Source of the DNA: Tetragonia tetragonoides
Lineage: Eukaryota > Streptophyta > Magnoliopsida > Caryophyllales > Aizoaceae
Length of the DNA: 64,000 bases
Reading direction: 5' to 3'
Assembly: GCA_038025085.1 (NCBI GenBank)
Contig: CM076154.1
Span: forward strand, 34,030,501 to 34,094,500
The notes under the pieces are model-generated. The model searched no databases and had not been told where the DNA came from. It saw only the letters and a list, made by a program, of their open reading frames with translations. Positions 48,256-59,808 of the stretch are shown one piece after another; the stretch's first letter is position 1, and each line of letters starts with the position of its first letter. A program made the position numbers and the translations under genes.

Positions 48256-48367
48256 ACTCTAGGTGAAGTAGGGGTGACTCCACTTTTAGAGGAGAGTGGC
48301 TCCAGATACTGGCGGACCCAGAAAATCTGAAATATGGGTGCAATAAAAAAGCTTCTTCGATTTTTCA

Positions 48368-48408
<41 letters not shown>

Positions 48409-48473
48409 ATGGTTAAGTTCGAATTTATATATGAATTTAAAATTGCTCAGATTTTTTAATGCTAAATTAATTA

Positions 48474-48727
48474 CTCCCTCCGTCTCAAAAAAATCCGAAC
48501 CTTTGTTTTTTCACGGTTTTCAAGACACCACTTTGACCGTAAATAACTACAATTATATGAATATAAAATTTATAACAATACGAATTTTTGAAAGTACTTT
48601 TAAAATGATTCTAACCAAAGTATTTTTATAATGTGAATCTTTATATATTTTCATAAATTAATGGTCAAAGTTTATTAAGTTTGACCTTCAAAAAACAAAA
48701 TTTCGGTTTTTTTTTAGACAGATAGAG
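48474..48727. mobile_element. Stowaway-type MITE, degraded
   Basis: The left end is CTCCCTCCGTCTC and the right end GACAGATAGAG, with TA on both sides (48472-48473 and 48728-48729). Length is 254 bp. The right end has accumulated mismatches. Confidence 0.8.
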
Positions 48728-48921
48728 TATATTTTTAGCAATGACCAATGGGCATAACAAAAACAGTAATGTACTTGTACTAAGCTACCTAGTTGCGTAG
48801 AAATAGGAAAAAGGAAAAAAAATGGAAGAGAGAGAAAGAGATCAGAATGGGAAAATGCTTAGCTCATCTTTCAAATTACTTTGAATGGAATACTCACATT
48901 GAATAGATAAAAAAAAAAAAG

Positions 48922-50104
48922 GAAAATTTTTACTTTGGTGCCCTGACGTATTGCATAATCATTTTTTAGTGATCTGTATTTTTCATAATTTTACTTTAGT
49001 TACCTGAGATATTAGACGAAGTTTCACTTTGGGTGATTCCGTTAGTCCCGTTAGAATTTTCTAGGTAATTTAGTGACATGGCCAATAATAAGTTTAGGAT
49101 ACATGTTTAATGACCAAAATACCCCTATTTAACTGAAAGTTGCTCATCTTCTTTCAAATTCAATTGCATTTGCATTCACCTCCATTTGAACCACCCACCA
49201 CCTTACCAACACCACCAAATAATCGGATGAGCTCCTATTATTCACCTTTACCACTACTACCGCTCCTAATTCTTTCCTCCATCTCATTCAACATCACAAA
49301 AACCCTTTACAATGACACGAATAGAACTTACAGCTAGCTATATAAGGTCCACAATTATGTGTAACAACCATAAAATTGGTGCTTTCTCAATTTCGTTTTC
49401 ACTCCCTCCTTTTTCATAATTCTAGACCTGCTTCACAATTTGCAATTAAAGTTTTGATTTTTTTCCTTTTTGTTTGTGTACAGCTTTTTGCTTGTGGGTT
49501 TGTTGTAATTCATTGACAGAGAGAAACTTCTTGGATGAGAGAGGAGAGAGAGAGTGGCTTTATGAGAGAGGAGAGAGAATGGTTGTATGAGAAAGGAGAG
49601 AAAACCTTGGTGTTGTCGTCATTTTTTTGACAGGGAAAATATGACTGACATAAGCAGTTAGGTCGAAAAAAAAAGTGCAAAATTGTCCGGGTCAAGACGA
49701 CCCAGCCCAGACATGTGCGTCTTACCCGACCCGACCCATTAATTAAATGGCTTGATTCGATCCGACCCGCCCACTTGCGCAGGTCTAGAGGTGGTGCTGG
49801 TGGTAGTGCCCGTAGTGGTGGTGGACTGGTGGTGGTGGGGATGGGGGATCAGAGGAGAGAGAAAGGAGAACGATGAGGATGGGGAAGAAAGATGGGATGA
49901 GAAGAGAAATTACCAATTACCTCCTCCAAAAAATTGAAATGTCTTGCTTGTCCCACTTTTTAACAGAAAAATTAACAGATTAGACGGAAAGTAGTAAAGT
50001 GAAACAAATCTAAATAACTCAAGTAACCAAAGTGAAAATATGAAAAACACAGGTCACTAAAAAATAATTATGCAATACGTCAGGGCACTAAAGTGGAAAT
50101 TTTC
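48922..50104. mobile_element. MULE-type element with long terminal inverted repeats
   Basis: Left GAAAATTTTTACTTTGGTGC and right, inverted, GAAAATTTCCACTTTAGTGC continue matching for about 140 bp (CCTGACGTATTGCATAAT, then TTTTTTAGTGA). It inserted in an A run, so the target duplication (all A) cannot be delimited. The interior has no transposase; it holds GAGAGA-rich and GGTGGT-rich patches like those in the element at 43059, suggesting a related family. Confidence 0.82.
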
Positions 50105-50331
50105 AAAAAAAAAATAGAAGAAAAAGGACAGTGGGAGGTCAGACAATCATCAGCAATCACGTGAATATCATATGCATTTTAGGAGTCTTATTCCAATTCC
50201 TATGTTGCCCTTTAGCTTTTGGAGTTGTTTTGGTGGGTGCAAAGTAAATTTGGATAAAAAGTATGGGTGCAAAGGGAATAATAATTATACAAATTTTAGA
50301 ATTCTCTACACTGAGTCAGGCAATCTTTTTA

Positions 50332-51124
50332 CCCCAATTAGCCAGATTGACATTTTAAAAGTACACTCTAAACCAAGTTGGCATTTGAAATAATTCCGGC
50401 GACATATTGACATATTTACCTTTTGACTCGGTCAGTTAAACCCAATTAAGTCGCCGGCGGGGAATCTACGGTCATTTTGTGTATTACTTACATTTACTGC
50501 TCGTTTATTGCATTTCTAGGCATTTAATAAATATTTCACCTAAGATCTTAAAATAAAAAATTAGAGGGGTTAGTATTTATTCTGAGTTGGCGGGTTGAGG
50601 TGTTGTTCTAAGTTCTAAGTGTCATTTAAGAGAGATAAAGTTAGGGTTTCGTTTTGAAAAGAGGAAAAACAATTGCAAACCAATTCACATCAATTGAGCC
50701 CACTTCTTAGTAGGGCTTGGTAGATTGAGCATAATTGTGCAGGTCCTTGCAAGATTTGAGGCGAGAATGGCCCGAAACAACTTTCACAACCAAAGCAACA
50801 GTAATGGCGAGGTAAAAAATGTAGGCGGGGGGTCTCAATTCCCAATTGGCAATCATGGAAAAAAGATGTTTATCCCGCCATCTGTTATTTTGGGATTTTA
50901 AAGAATTTTTTATTTTTAAAATTTTTCACCAAATAAGCAAAAATGCGATAAATCAGTAATAAGTGAAATAAATTCAATATTTGGCATGAGATTCCCCGCC
51001 GACGATAAAATTGGGTTTAAGTGACCTAGTCAAACGAAAAATATGCCAATCTGTCGCCGGAATTATTAAAAATGCCAACCTGGTATGGAGCTCTCTTTTA
51101 AAATGCCAATTTGGCTAATTGGGG
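50332..51124. mobile_element. MULE-type element with long terminal inverted repeats (793 bp)
   Basis: The ends CCCCAATTAGCC and GGCTAATTGGGG lead inverted repeats of about 125 bp (sharing AATAATTCCGGCGACA, AAACCCAATT and GGCGGGGAATCT). A perfect 10-bp target duplication AATCTTTTTA flanks it (50322-50331 and 51125-51134). No transposase. Confidence 0.9.
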
Positions 51125-51342
51125 AATCTTTTTAATAATATTGGGTCAACTGACCCCATATGGCTGTACGTGGGCCCGCCCCTAGCTCCAGATGAAGTAG
51201 GGGTGACTACAAGTATTGGTCCACCATGGACTAAGTCCACACAAGTTTTTGTATTTAAATATACCCTCTAAGTCTCCATGTCCCTAAAAATTTGCACTAG
51301 TGTTATTAATTTACGGTGGACTAAGTCCACACAAGGCATGCT

Positions 51343-53901
51343 AGAGATTTAAAGGGTATCATTATTGGCGATGGTCAATAGGCGAAAATTTTCAAGTGTT
51401 TCAGTAACAAACCACCTTTTTTGCTTATTTGGTGTTACCCAATAACCCAACCAATAAAATATCAAATCATTTTTTCCTTTTTCCTTTTTCCTTTTTCTAA
51501 ATACTCCCAAACCTACCTCCTATTTTCAGGGGTGTATTAGAGAGTAACAAAGTCAGGTGTTGTTACTGAAACACGGAAAAATTGCGGTTAATAATTAGTT
51601 CCAAACTTACTCTTTAGTGATCTGATAAAGATGGGTTATTGACTTATCGGTTCGATTCCTCATTCTCCAAGCATTGTAAACATTGACTTTTAAGAACTGT
51701 ACTAGTCACTTGATGGTGTTACGTTAACGGGGTCAATACATATATGTGATGCTTATTCAATTAGTCTTATATATTATGGTGTATTGTTTTCGTTTAGACT
51801 CGCCCGAGCATATGATTGCAACATTTCAATCGACCTTTCCCATAACATAGGATTGTTAGTTGAATGATGCTAGAATGGGATGTGCTCTAGGTGTTCTCTT
51901 TGTATTGCAAATTATATCTTGGTTTTACATCATTAATGAGAATGCCTAATTACTTATCAAAAAACAAAAAAAGTATCCACTCCCAAGCAAACGTTTGCTT
52001 AGCTAAAGTTCTGCTTCAAAATTAGTCTTCTCAATTCTAAGCCTTCAAGCTTTGCCAAATCAGTATCCAACCTGTTCCATCTTGAAATGTTAAAGTATTA
52101 ACGGTACTAGTACACTTTGAATTACCGATGGTAACTATACAACAGAATTATGTGGGTTTAATTTGATTGTCGTTCTCAAGTGAGCCTGACATGTCAACTT
52201 CGTTGTCATTCAACGTTGGAATTTTCGATCCTGTTTCACGAAGTTTTTGGGGGCAACAAACTCTTGCCACAATCTTGTGGCTGCCGTTCCTTCCAGCTTT
52301 TATGTTTCGAAAAGGCAATAACAAAAAAAATCCACTGGCAAATTTTACTTGGGAGTAATAAATTGTGGTAAGAGGCTAAGAGCTCTATAAGAAGTAATAA
52401 CTAGATTAATACTTGTACGATGCACAATTTTGATAAAGAAAAATGACAGAGTTCGACGCTTAGCAGTTAATACAAGCAAGATTATTGGGTGGAGTACGTT
52501 GTCCACTATAATTCCACTAATTAAAGGAATGCAACTATAGATTTTTTATGGCACAAAAATTTGGTGAACTTATTCATGAGGTGTGAAATTTGTAAATAAC
52601 ACTATGATATACTCATGATAAAGAAAAACTGATCATTTGAAAAGAAATTGATATCTTTAACCGCCTCATATACGACTCTGCCTCATAAAATAATTCTAGC
52701 CCAATTGAATGATTTATTGGGCATTTGTTCAAAGTTATTTTGACTCTAAGTCTTACATAGTTACATACACTTAACAAGGGTGATTCAATCTTATGAATAC
52801 ACTTTAAGAGGTGAAGTCCAGACTCGGGGCTATAAATTCTTGCATGAATTTGGTCCATTATTTATATGCAACAGAACTAGCAATGGGGCCAGCTTGATTG
52901 GTGAGGCATCCTTACTTTGATCTTTGAGAAAGAGATACTCCAGTCCCTTATTCTGGATACGGAAGGCTGGAAGGGGGCAGTCTACATATCATTTCCGTGG
53001 TTTTGATGCATTTTCACCCATTTCCACATTTATCCATTTGTCTTAATCCGTGTTCGTTGCCCTTTCAAGTTAACTTTGGGAAGACCGAAGAGAAGACCCC
53101 TGACATAAGAAGTCTTCGCATATGATAGCAAAATCATACCTCCTTCAAAAATTTAAGGAAAAAAAAAAAAAAATTCAAATTCTCCTACAACTTTCCCTAA
53201 AAAGAAAAAAGTCCACGAATTTTGTCAACCAATCCAACCTTAAATCAAACAACCTACGCGAAGTTATGTAGAATAACCTATTTTGCATAATTTGACGACG
53301 TAGATTGTTTGATTTAAGGTTTTACTGATTAGACGAGGGTAGAGCCATGAGGGTAAATTTTAATCGTTTTTATGGCTGGAAGATGGTTCAACTACAAAGT
53401 AACAATTTTTTTGTAACAATTTTTAATATCGAACCATTAAAATAGCTAATCGCCAAGATCAAATTAAGAGATCAGATACTTCAATTGTGAGAATGAAGTA
53501 TTTACCCTAACTAGCGGGTTGAAGGTTCGATTTCTATCCTGATATACATGGAAAACGAAGTGTAGTCTATCTAGTAATAAAACATCTCATTAACACCTCA
53601 TATTATTACAAAAGTTTATTCACAATAATACATACTCATATAAGGGAGCCAGATCAGAGTCCATACATCGCTTTGTTGTTACATATAAATTAGCTGCTTA
53701 ATTAAATCAGAGATGCGCCTCAAGAGAATGACAAAGATAAAAGCAAAAGTAGTACACAATGCAGTTAGATGACCTAGATGAGTTCATCTAAGTGCAAGAT
53801 ATGTCGTCAAATTGGGGACTTTTGTTGTTTCTTCATCAATCTTTTCCTTGGATCGAAAATGCCCATGAAAAAGAGAAGAAATAATTGTTGGATTTTGATG
53901 A
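51343..53901. other. Intergenic DNA downstream of the GLK gene
   Basis: No gene is supported. A short hairpin lies at 53236-53321. The final 150-250 bases before 53902 are probably the GLK 3' UTR on the minus strand. A B-box-like GGTTCGATTTC at about 53527 may mark a SINE remnant. Confidence 0.5.
53236..53321. repeat. Short inverted repeat / MITE remnant
   Basis: AACCTTAAATCAAACAACCTACG and CGTAGATTGTTTGATTTAAGG-TT form a 23-bp inverted repeat with one mismatch around a 40-bp loop. It could be a tiny MITE or the core of a decayed one; no target duplication was assigned. Confidence 0.6.
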
Positions 53902-56900
53902 TTAAGCACATGAAGGTGGTATCTTTGGAACACCTTGACGTTGAAGTTCAACCAAAACACTGTCTAGTGATGGTGGCTTTAATCCAATTGGAAGTGGTAG
54001 CCATGGTTTTGCTAAAACGTCTCCAATAGCTGAATCAATGCTCTCCTTGGACTGCAAGATCAAGGGCAAATAAAGATTAGATCATTAACCATGAAATTGA
54101 AGCTAGATGTAACATAAATTAACAAAGAAGCCAACCCGTTCGGGGGTTTTGAGTTTTGAGTTTTTGGTTTTTTGAAAACTAAAAACAGTTTTTGAAAATC
54201 ACAATTTATGGTTTTCAATTTTTAATTGTCAGTTTCAAAAATAAAGTAGACAACTATAAGGTTCGCTGTTTATTTAGAAACATACGATTCATTTTTATAA
54301 ATGGTGACTCTAGCTTGCTTCATTAAAAAGTTACGATAAGTTTGTCTAGTTCAGCAGCATGTCTTGTCTGGACTTAATTTACTGTGTACCAAGTAATTTT
54401 GAGGGGTGGCTCCATGTAAAGTAGGGGGATGACTTCATGTGAAATAATTTTGAGTAATTCTGAGGGGTGGCTCCATGTGAAGTAGGGGATGGCTCCAGGT
54501 AAAGTAGGAATGGTGCCAAGTATAAATTTGAGGGGTGACTCTAGGTAAAGTAGAGGTGGCTCCACTTTTAGAAGGGGGTGACTCTAAGTGAAGTAGAGGA
54601 TGACTGTAAGTATTGGTCCACCATAAACAAGGTCCACACAAGTTTTTGTATAAAAGCAAAACAATGTCCAAAAAGAAAAATAAAAATATAAAAAGTGAGC
54701 TTAGATGAAGATGAAGATGAAGATATATAATGCTTACCGGTTGAGAGTCCAAACCGGGTTGTTGTGGGGCAACGCCGGAGTGTTCTGGTCTGTACATTGC
54801 ATGGGGCGGAATGCCTGGGACTGGCGGTGCTGTAAATCTCTGCAAATTAAAGTACACTCATATTTAGACATCACATTTTAGTATAAAACCTTATTACATG
54901 TGGTATGTAAAAAAACAACAATAATTTACATGCAATGCCAAAAGCTTTCAATATTCACAGCAATATGCGTGGACGTATAGACCAAACAATATGCCACTAC
55001 TTTTATTTTCTTCGTACCAAGACAAATTGTCGTTTCTAAGGATATTTCAAAACATGTGGTTGATAATGATTCACTTGACAACAAAAATGAATCAAAAATT
55101 ACAAATGAGTCAAATAATTAAATGGCTCAAAATTATTGCTACTTCTTTTTCGTAAAATAATCAGCCTATCGCCTGCAAGCCTGCACGTGAAGTAGAGTTG
55201 ACTGCATTTATACTCACTGAAGTTCTATTGTAAAATCCACTGACTTATTATATACAAGTTAACTCTCTCGATATAATTCAGTCAATGTAGGAAATCAGAC
55301 CCTCACAAGACGACTTCAAAATTTTGTTATTTGAAGCAAAATCCATTTAACTAGACCTCTATGTGATAGATTATACATATAAATTAATTAAGTTGATTGC
55401 TGTATGGGAGGAATATATGAAGTGCAAAAGGTGACAAAAAGTGGAAAAGCATAGTAGGGAATGAGTTGTTACTGTTGATGGTAGTGGCTGTGGAAAGCAC
55501 GGTGCTGCTGGGGTCATACCATTTGGAACCTACACCAAAATAATGAATATGCCATTTTAGAGTCACTCAGAGAAAGAGACTCTTACACTTATGTATCTCA
55601 TTGTGACATTGTCTATTCTAGCATAATATGCCTATCTATTCATATAGATGGTCTGGTACTCTGTATGTAGTGCTATTTACATTTCAGGTCTTTGATTAGC
55701 TAGCATTAGGAGATCAATGCTCTTACTATATTTAGATATGTTAGCTAATAGGGAAGTTAGAATCTAGACGCATTCGATGTAACTAAAAGCTAACATATAT
55801 GTATGATCACAAAAACTTGTATAAGACGGTTTGGCAGCGAGGTAATTGTTACATTTTGAACAAAAAGAGTTATTTTTGAACGGTAAACTATTCTAATAAA
55901 ATGAGTTACTTTTGACTGTCTTATCATGAAATGGTCTTAGAGAAGACCTTTCGATATGATATATGCATTGTTGTAGCGATTAACGAAGATATTAATGTGA
56001 CATTATTTGAAGGTAGGAAAATCTATAGTAAGATTATTATAGAGAAACAATGCAAAGGCTAACCATGTCACTATCATGGCTTAAATTGACTTAACATGAT
56101 TCAAATTTTCCCAAAATGAAAAATGACAAGTTTCTAGTACTGATAATTTTGTTGTTGTTGGTTCAATAATGTCATGCATCCCTAGTGAAAATGAGATCAA
56201 ATTAATAAATATGAAATGGAAATATTGACAATGATAATAATTTTGAAGAAACAGTTAGGGCTTACACGTTGGTGGGACGGGTGCCAAAGCGACGGGTCAA
56301 CTGGTGGAGGATGAGGCGGAGGAGGTCCCCACGCCAATGGCGGATGGGGCGGCGAGGGGACTACTTGTTTAGGCCACATTGGCATCCTTTGGAGATCCAT
56401 AGTTGGGTGACCCCAAACATGAAGTGATCTAACAGGATGGTGCATGGTTGTCATAGGAGGGAAACCCATTGTAGGTGGATGCCATGGGTTTATGTTTGCA
56501 CCGCCACCTTTGGCTCCACCTACAGCAATCCCACTACCATACATTTGTCTCTTTTGAGTCCAATTTGCTGCTTCTGCTTCTCTTGCTAGCAAATGTTTCC
56601 GATGTGACCGATATTTCTGGAATAAGAACATGGTGAGGGAGAAATTCAACAAACAATTACAGACAAAAGAAGTCCTTAGAACTTTGTCTATGATTATTGT
56701 AATGTTCATATTTAAATTAAGTTTGTGATTCAAAAGGAAACAAGCTTTTGCTTGTAATATAACTAAAATGAAAATTAGTTGCATCTAGAATAGTTTTGCC
56801 CTTTTTTAGCACCAAAACTTGTAATTGATATCATCTCACAAATAGCAAACTAACAATTTGAAACCCCAGAAGAAATTGTAGTAATACTATCAACTCTTTG

Positions 56901-58594
56901 CATCTATACCTCTTTCGACCAAGGATGTTTATGCATGTTTGATTCTCCCTATGTATGCATGTTTGATTCTCCCTATGTATGGTACTGATCTTTGTACCTC
57001 ATTTGAACCCAAAAAATTGTGTACCTTTTTGGTACAAAGAACAAAACTCTAAATGCAACTAGCCAAAATAACGGCCATGTCAAATGCACCAAAAGACTTA
57101 CTGACATGTTCTCTTGCACAAGTCCGTGATATACTACAAGAAGAAAATAGAGGATCTGGAGAAATTTGCAAATGCAATAACACGCTAAATTATCATGTAA
57201 AACCTCAAAACACATTCTTCCAAAGCTCATCTACTTATGCCATAATATACAAACATCCAGCAAATTTTAATCCAAAAAGTCTTGTGTAAGACAGTTTCAT
57301 GGTGATACTATCAAAAATAACAAATTTTCATTCAAAATATAACATTTTTCTGATACTTTTTAGTTCAAAAATGACAAATTATGTAACTGTTGTTTCACAG
57401 TGAAACCGTCTTATATAAAATTTTAAGATAATCCACTAATAATTATCTTCTACTAATTACCAAATAAGGTCAAACGACACTAAGTGTAAAAAATACCTGA
57501 AGATGGCTGGCAATGTTATGTCGAGTAAGGCAATCAATTCCCATAAGCTCTAAAATCCTTGAAGGAACTGCCTTATCTACTCCAAGCTGCTCCACCGCCT
57601 GTACGAACCTTCTATGTAGCTCCGGTGTCCAATCCACCTTCACACAATCCAAGGCAAACAATACTATTCATATAACCATATATCATATTCCTATATGTCA
57701 TCTTTTCAATCATTTCAATAACAAATTTCAATTCTACAACGTACAGTACAATTGTACTGATTTGGCACACAAAATTGAATTTTACCTCTTTTGTTTAATT
57801 TCTAGCTAGCTACTTGCACTATAAACCAACTAACATTATTAATTTTCGCGTACTATTGACAAAAATCTTGACCTCCCCAGATCCCGTCAGAACCTGGATT
57901 AAACCATGAGTTGATATTTTAACCAATTTACAGTTGTCCTTAGCAAGAATTTTTTTTTTTTAGGGTTGCTTAATTTCTAGAAAGTTAGAGGGTGAAAAGA
58001 AACTAACAACAAATTTATTACCTTGGATTTTCGCTTCCCATGGTTATTGTTATCATTGCTCTTGCTACTCCCCGTTTTGTTGTGCGACGAGGATTTCTTC
58101 CCCTTATCACTCTCCTTAAACGACGAGTTTACTGTACTATTACACTTCTTACTCTCAATCTCTTCCCCACTTAACGATTTCTTCACCAAACAACCCTTAC
58201 TATCCTCATCATCATCATCCAATATTTTCTCTCTTATTATTTCACCCAAAACTACGTTGTTCTCAGTAGGACTAGTACTATTCTCAAAAGAAGTCCCTGA
58301 GGAACAATAATTATTGGGTTCACCCGATGAGTCATCTTCACCCCCACTAAGCGAAAACTCAGCGAGGAGCTCCGGATCCATTTCAAGATCCGGGAGCAAA
58401 TCGTCGTCGTTGTTGTTGTTGTCGTTGTCATGCATGCCCATGAACAAATCGTCAAAATCGATACTATCGAGCAAATTTCCCGACGAGAAGTCGGGGAAAT
58501 CGTCGAAATTCGCCTCCATAGTTGCCATTGTGTCTCCTCCATCTCTAGTACCATCGTTATTGTTGGCCTTTACCAAGGGTGATATAGCAAGCAT
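53902..58594 (-). CDS. GLK: GOLDEN2-LIKE transcription factor
   Basis: Six exons on the minus strand, all phase 0 with GT-AG borders: 58594-58022, 57637-57497, 56616-56266, 55529-55473, 54839-54738, 54051-53902; protein 457 aa. The N-terminus (MLAISPL) and an acidic DFPDF...[11 protein letters not shown] block (about 31-52) are the GLK activation region, followed by Asn/Asp and Ser-rich low complexity. A basic GKRKSK leads into the GARP/Myb-like DNA-binding domain of exon 2 and start of exon 3 ([11 protein letters not shown]...[14 protein letters not shown], about 192-250). A Pro-rich region follows, and exon 6 encodes the C-terminal GCT box ([20 protein letters not shown] to the stop) typical of GLK. 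GLK proteins switch on nuclear genes for chlorophyll synthesis and light harvesting. All key blocks are intact, so the gene looks functional. Introns 2, 3 and 5 hold small repeats. Confidence 0.95.
54356..54647. repeat. Fold-back repeat copy inside GLK intron 5
   Basis: AGCATGTCTTGTCTGGACTT at the left and GGTCCACACAAGTTTTT at the right are inverted. The interior is the same array of GGGGTGRCTCYANNTGAAGTA-type units as in 47343-51250, collinear unit by unit and uninterrupted. It is about 290 bp and lies within the 686-bp intron between GLK exons 5 and 6. Confidence 0.8.
55811..55948. repeat. Short MITE-like repeat in GLK intron 3
   Basis: AAAAACTTGTATAAGACGGTTT at the left and a right end containing GACTGTCTTATCATGAAATGG, partly inverted, surround wording (ACATTTTGAA, GAGTTA.TTTTGA) also seen at 36230-36310 and 57281-57420. 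It is probably a small non-autonomous DNA element; the ends are not certain. Confidence 0.5.
57281..57420. repeat. Short MITE-like inverted repeat in GLK intron 2
   Basis: CTTGTGTAAGACAGTTTCAT at the left is mirrored by GTGAAACCGTCTTATATAAA at the right. The 140-bp unit belongs to the same loose family as 55811-55948. It is non-coding. Confidence 0.6.
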
Positions 58595-58679
58595 TACAAA
58601 GCCTTAAGTCCCCCTTAAGACTTTTTGGATAAGGCTTAAGGGGAAAAATAACCTAAAGAAGAGTTGAAAGGTATACTAT

Positions 58680-58688
58680 ATTTATAAT
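58680..58688 (-). promoter_or_regulatory. Candidate TATA box of GLK
   Basis: TTATAAATA on the minus strand lies about 86 bp upstream of the GLK ATG. It would give a 5' leader of about 50-60 bases. No other strong TATA element lies closer. Confidence 0.45.
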
Positions 58689-59626
58689 CAAAATATTTGT
58701 GGATATATGTATTATAAATGAATATGATGTTACATGTACTAACTAAAGTCTCTTTAGCTATGGATAGAGTATTATTATTGCTAGTGCACGCATTAATAAG
58801 GTTTCCGGCCGGCCTGAAAGAAACGACTGGAAACTTAATACTGAAAACTCGAGAGAGAAATGGACTAGCAAATGGTTGGAAATTTCGAATTAGAGAGAGA
58901 AAGCAATTGAGAGGAATGTGAGGGGAGTGTGTCCCTGTAGTGTGTGTATATGCGTAGGCAATTTGATGTTGGCCACAATTTGGTGAGTTGAGAGCTTTTC
59001 TGAGATCTATTAATAAGATTTTATTTTTATGTTTTTGTTTTGTCTATGTTATTTTAATTTATAAATGTGTACTTTATGAACTGGTTTTTTTTGGTGCTTT
59101 TAGACTTGTGGACTTGTATTTTTTGAACTTAAATTTAATTCACAGTGACCCTTGTGAATAGGTTGTTACATCATTTTTGTGAGGGTATCCAAAAGAATGT
59201 CAGAGGGGTAGGACCATGATTATGTGTTGATATTATCCAAGTTATTTTTTATTCTATGTTAATTTTAATTTCAAATTTAGAGATGTAGATTGTAGAGGAG
59301 AAAATCATATTTGTGTAGGTGATGTCTTTATCATAGGGTATGGTCCTGAGAAATTAACCAACATTGATAGCCTTGCTTTTCTGATAACTAGAAGTACTTA
59401 AATAAATTAAGTGCTGGTGCTCATATCATCCAAAATATTAAAAAGTAGAAATGAGATTCAGAAAAAAAAAATAAAAATGATAAAGATGGTTCTTTTAGAC
59501 TTCAATTCACATGATTAATGCATTCTTTTTCGAAACAAATTGTTTTGTTTTGTTTCATTCTAGTCTATAGAGATAAAGAAATTCAATATTATTATAAATT
59601 CATTTTGTTTTGTTTTCTATATAGAT

Positions 59627-59763
59627 ATATGAAAAATATACACTCGTCTAAAACATATAAGATTAATTCTCCCGTTATCATCTTAGAAACATATAAGATT
59701 AATTTTCCCGTTACAAATTCATATCAAAGTTCCATTTCCAACACGAGTGTATATTTTTCATAT
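59627..59763. repeat. Hairpin repeat, 21-bp perfect arms
   Basis: ATATGAAAAATATACACTCGT at one end and its exact reverse complement at the other enclose 95 bp. That interior holds two direct copies of AACATATAAGATTAATT followed by C/T-TCCCGTTA. It is probably a miniature DNA element of 137 bp. Confidence 0.75.
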
Positions 59764-59808
59764 ATGCTTCAAAGTAAAAGTCCTACAAAGCTTTTTCATG
59801 AAAAATTC

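Larger units (their letters stand above)
48307..51184. mobile_element. hAT-type element carrying three nested insertions
   Basis: Ends TACTGGCGGACCCAG and GTGGGCCCGCCCCTA are imperfect inverted repeats, with a perfect 8-bp duplication GCTCCAGA (48299-48306 and 51185-51192). A Stowaway MITE (48474-48727) and two MULE-type elements (48922-50104, 50332-51124) lie within. The remaining hAT sequence sums to about 650 bp, similar in size to its neighbour at 47576. It includes a poly-T run at 48367-48398. Confidence 0.85.
47283..51342. repeat. Fold-back repeat with internal tandem units, split by two hAT elements
   Basis: Each end carries two copies of a motif like CTTGTGTGGACTTAGTCCA followed by GTGGACCA (47283-47380 left; 51212-51342 right, inverted). 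Between them is an array of roughly 20-23-bp units of the form GGGGTGRCTCYANNTGAAGTA. The array is cut at 47575 and again at 48306 by two insertions with 8-bp duplications; removing them leaves a collinear sequence matching the uninterrupted copy at 54356-54647. No coding capacity; class unknown. Confidence 0.8.

Noticed and set aside
47330..48300. Short regular repeats considered as a CRISPR-like array
   Set aside because: Units are contiguous and degenerate with no unique spacers, in a plant genome; they are part of the fold-back repeat.
54374..54565. Minus-strand ORF with repeated Pro/Leu/Glu units
   Set aside because: It is the tandem array of the fold-back repeat translated; periodicity is DNA-level.
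58023..58607. Two + strand ORFs with Leu- and Ser-rich products
   Set aside because: Antisense shadows of GLK exon 1; composition arises from Asp/Asn/Ser codons on the other strand.
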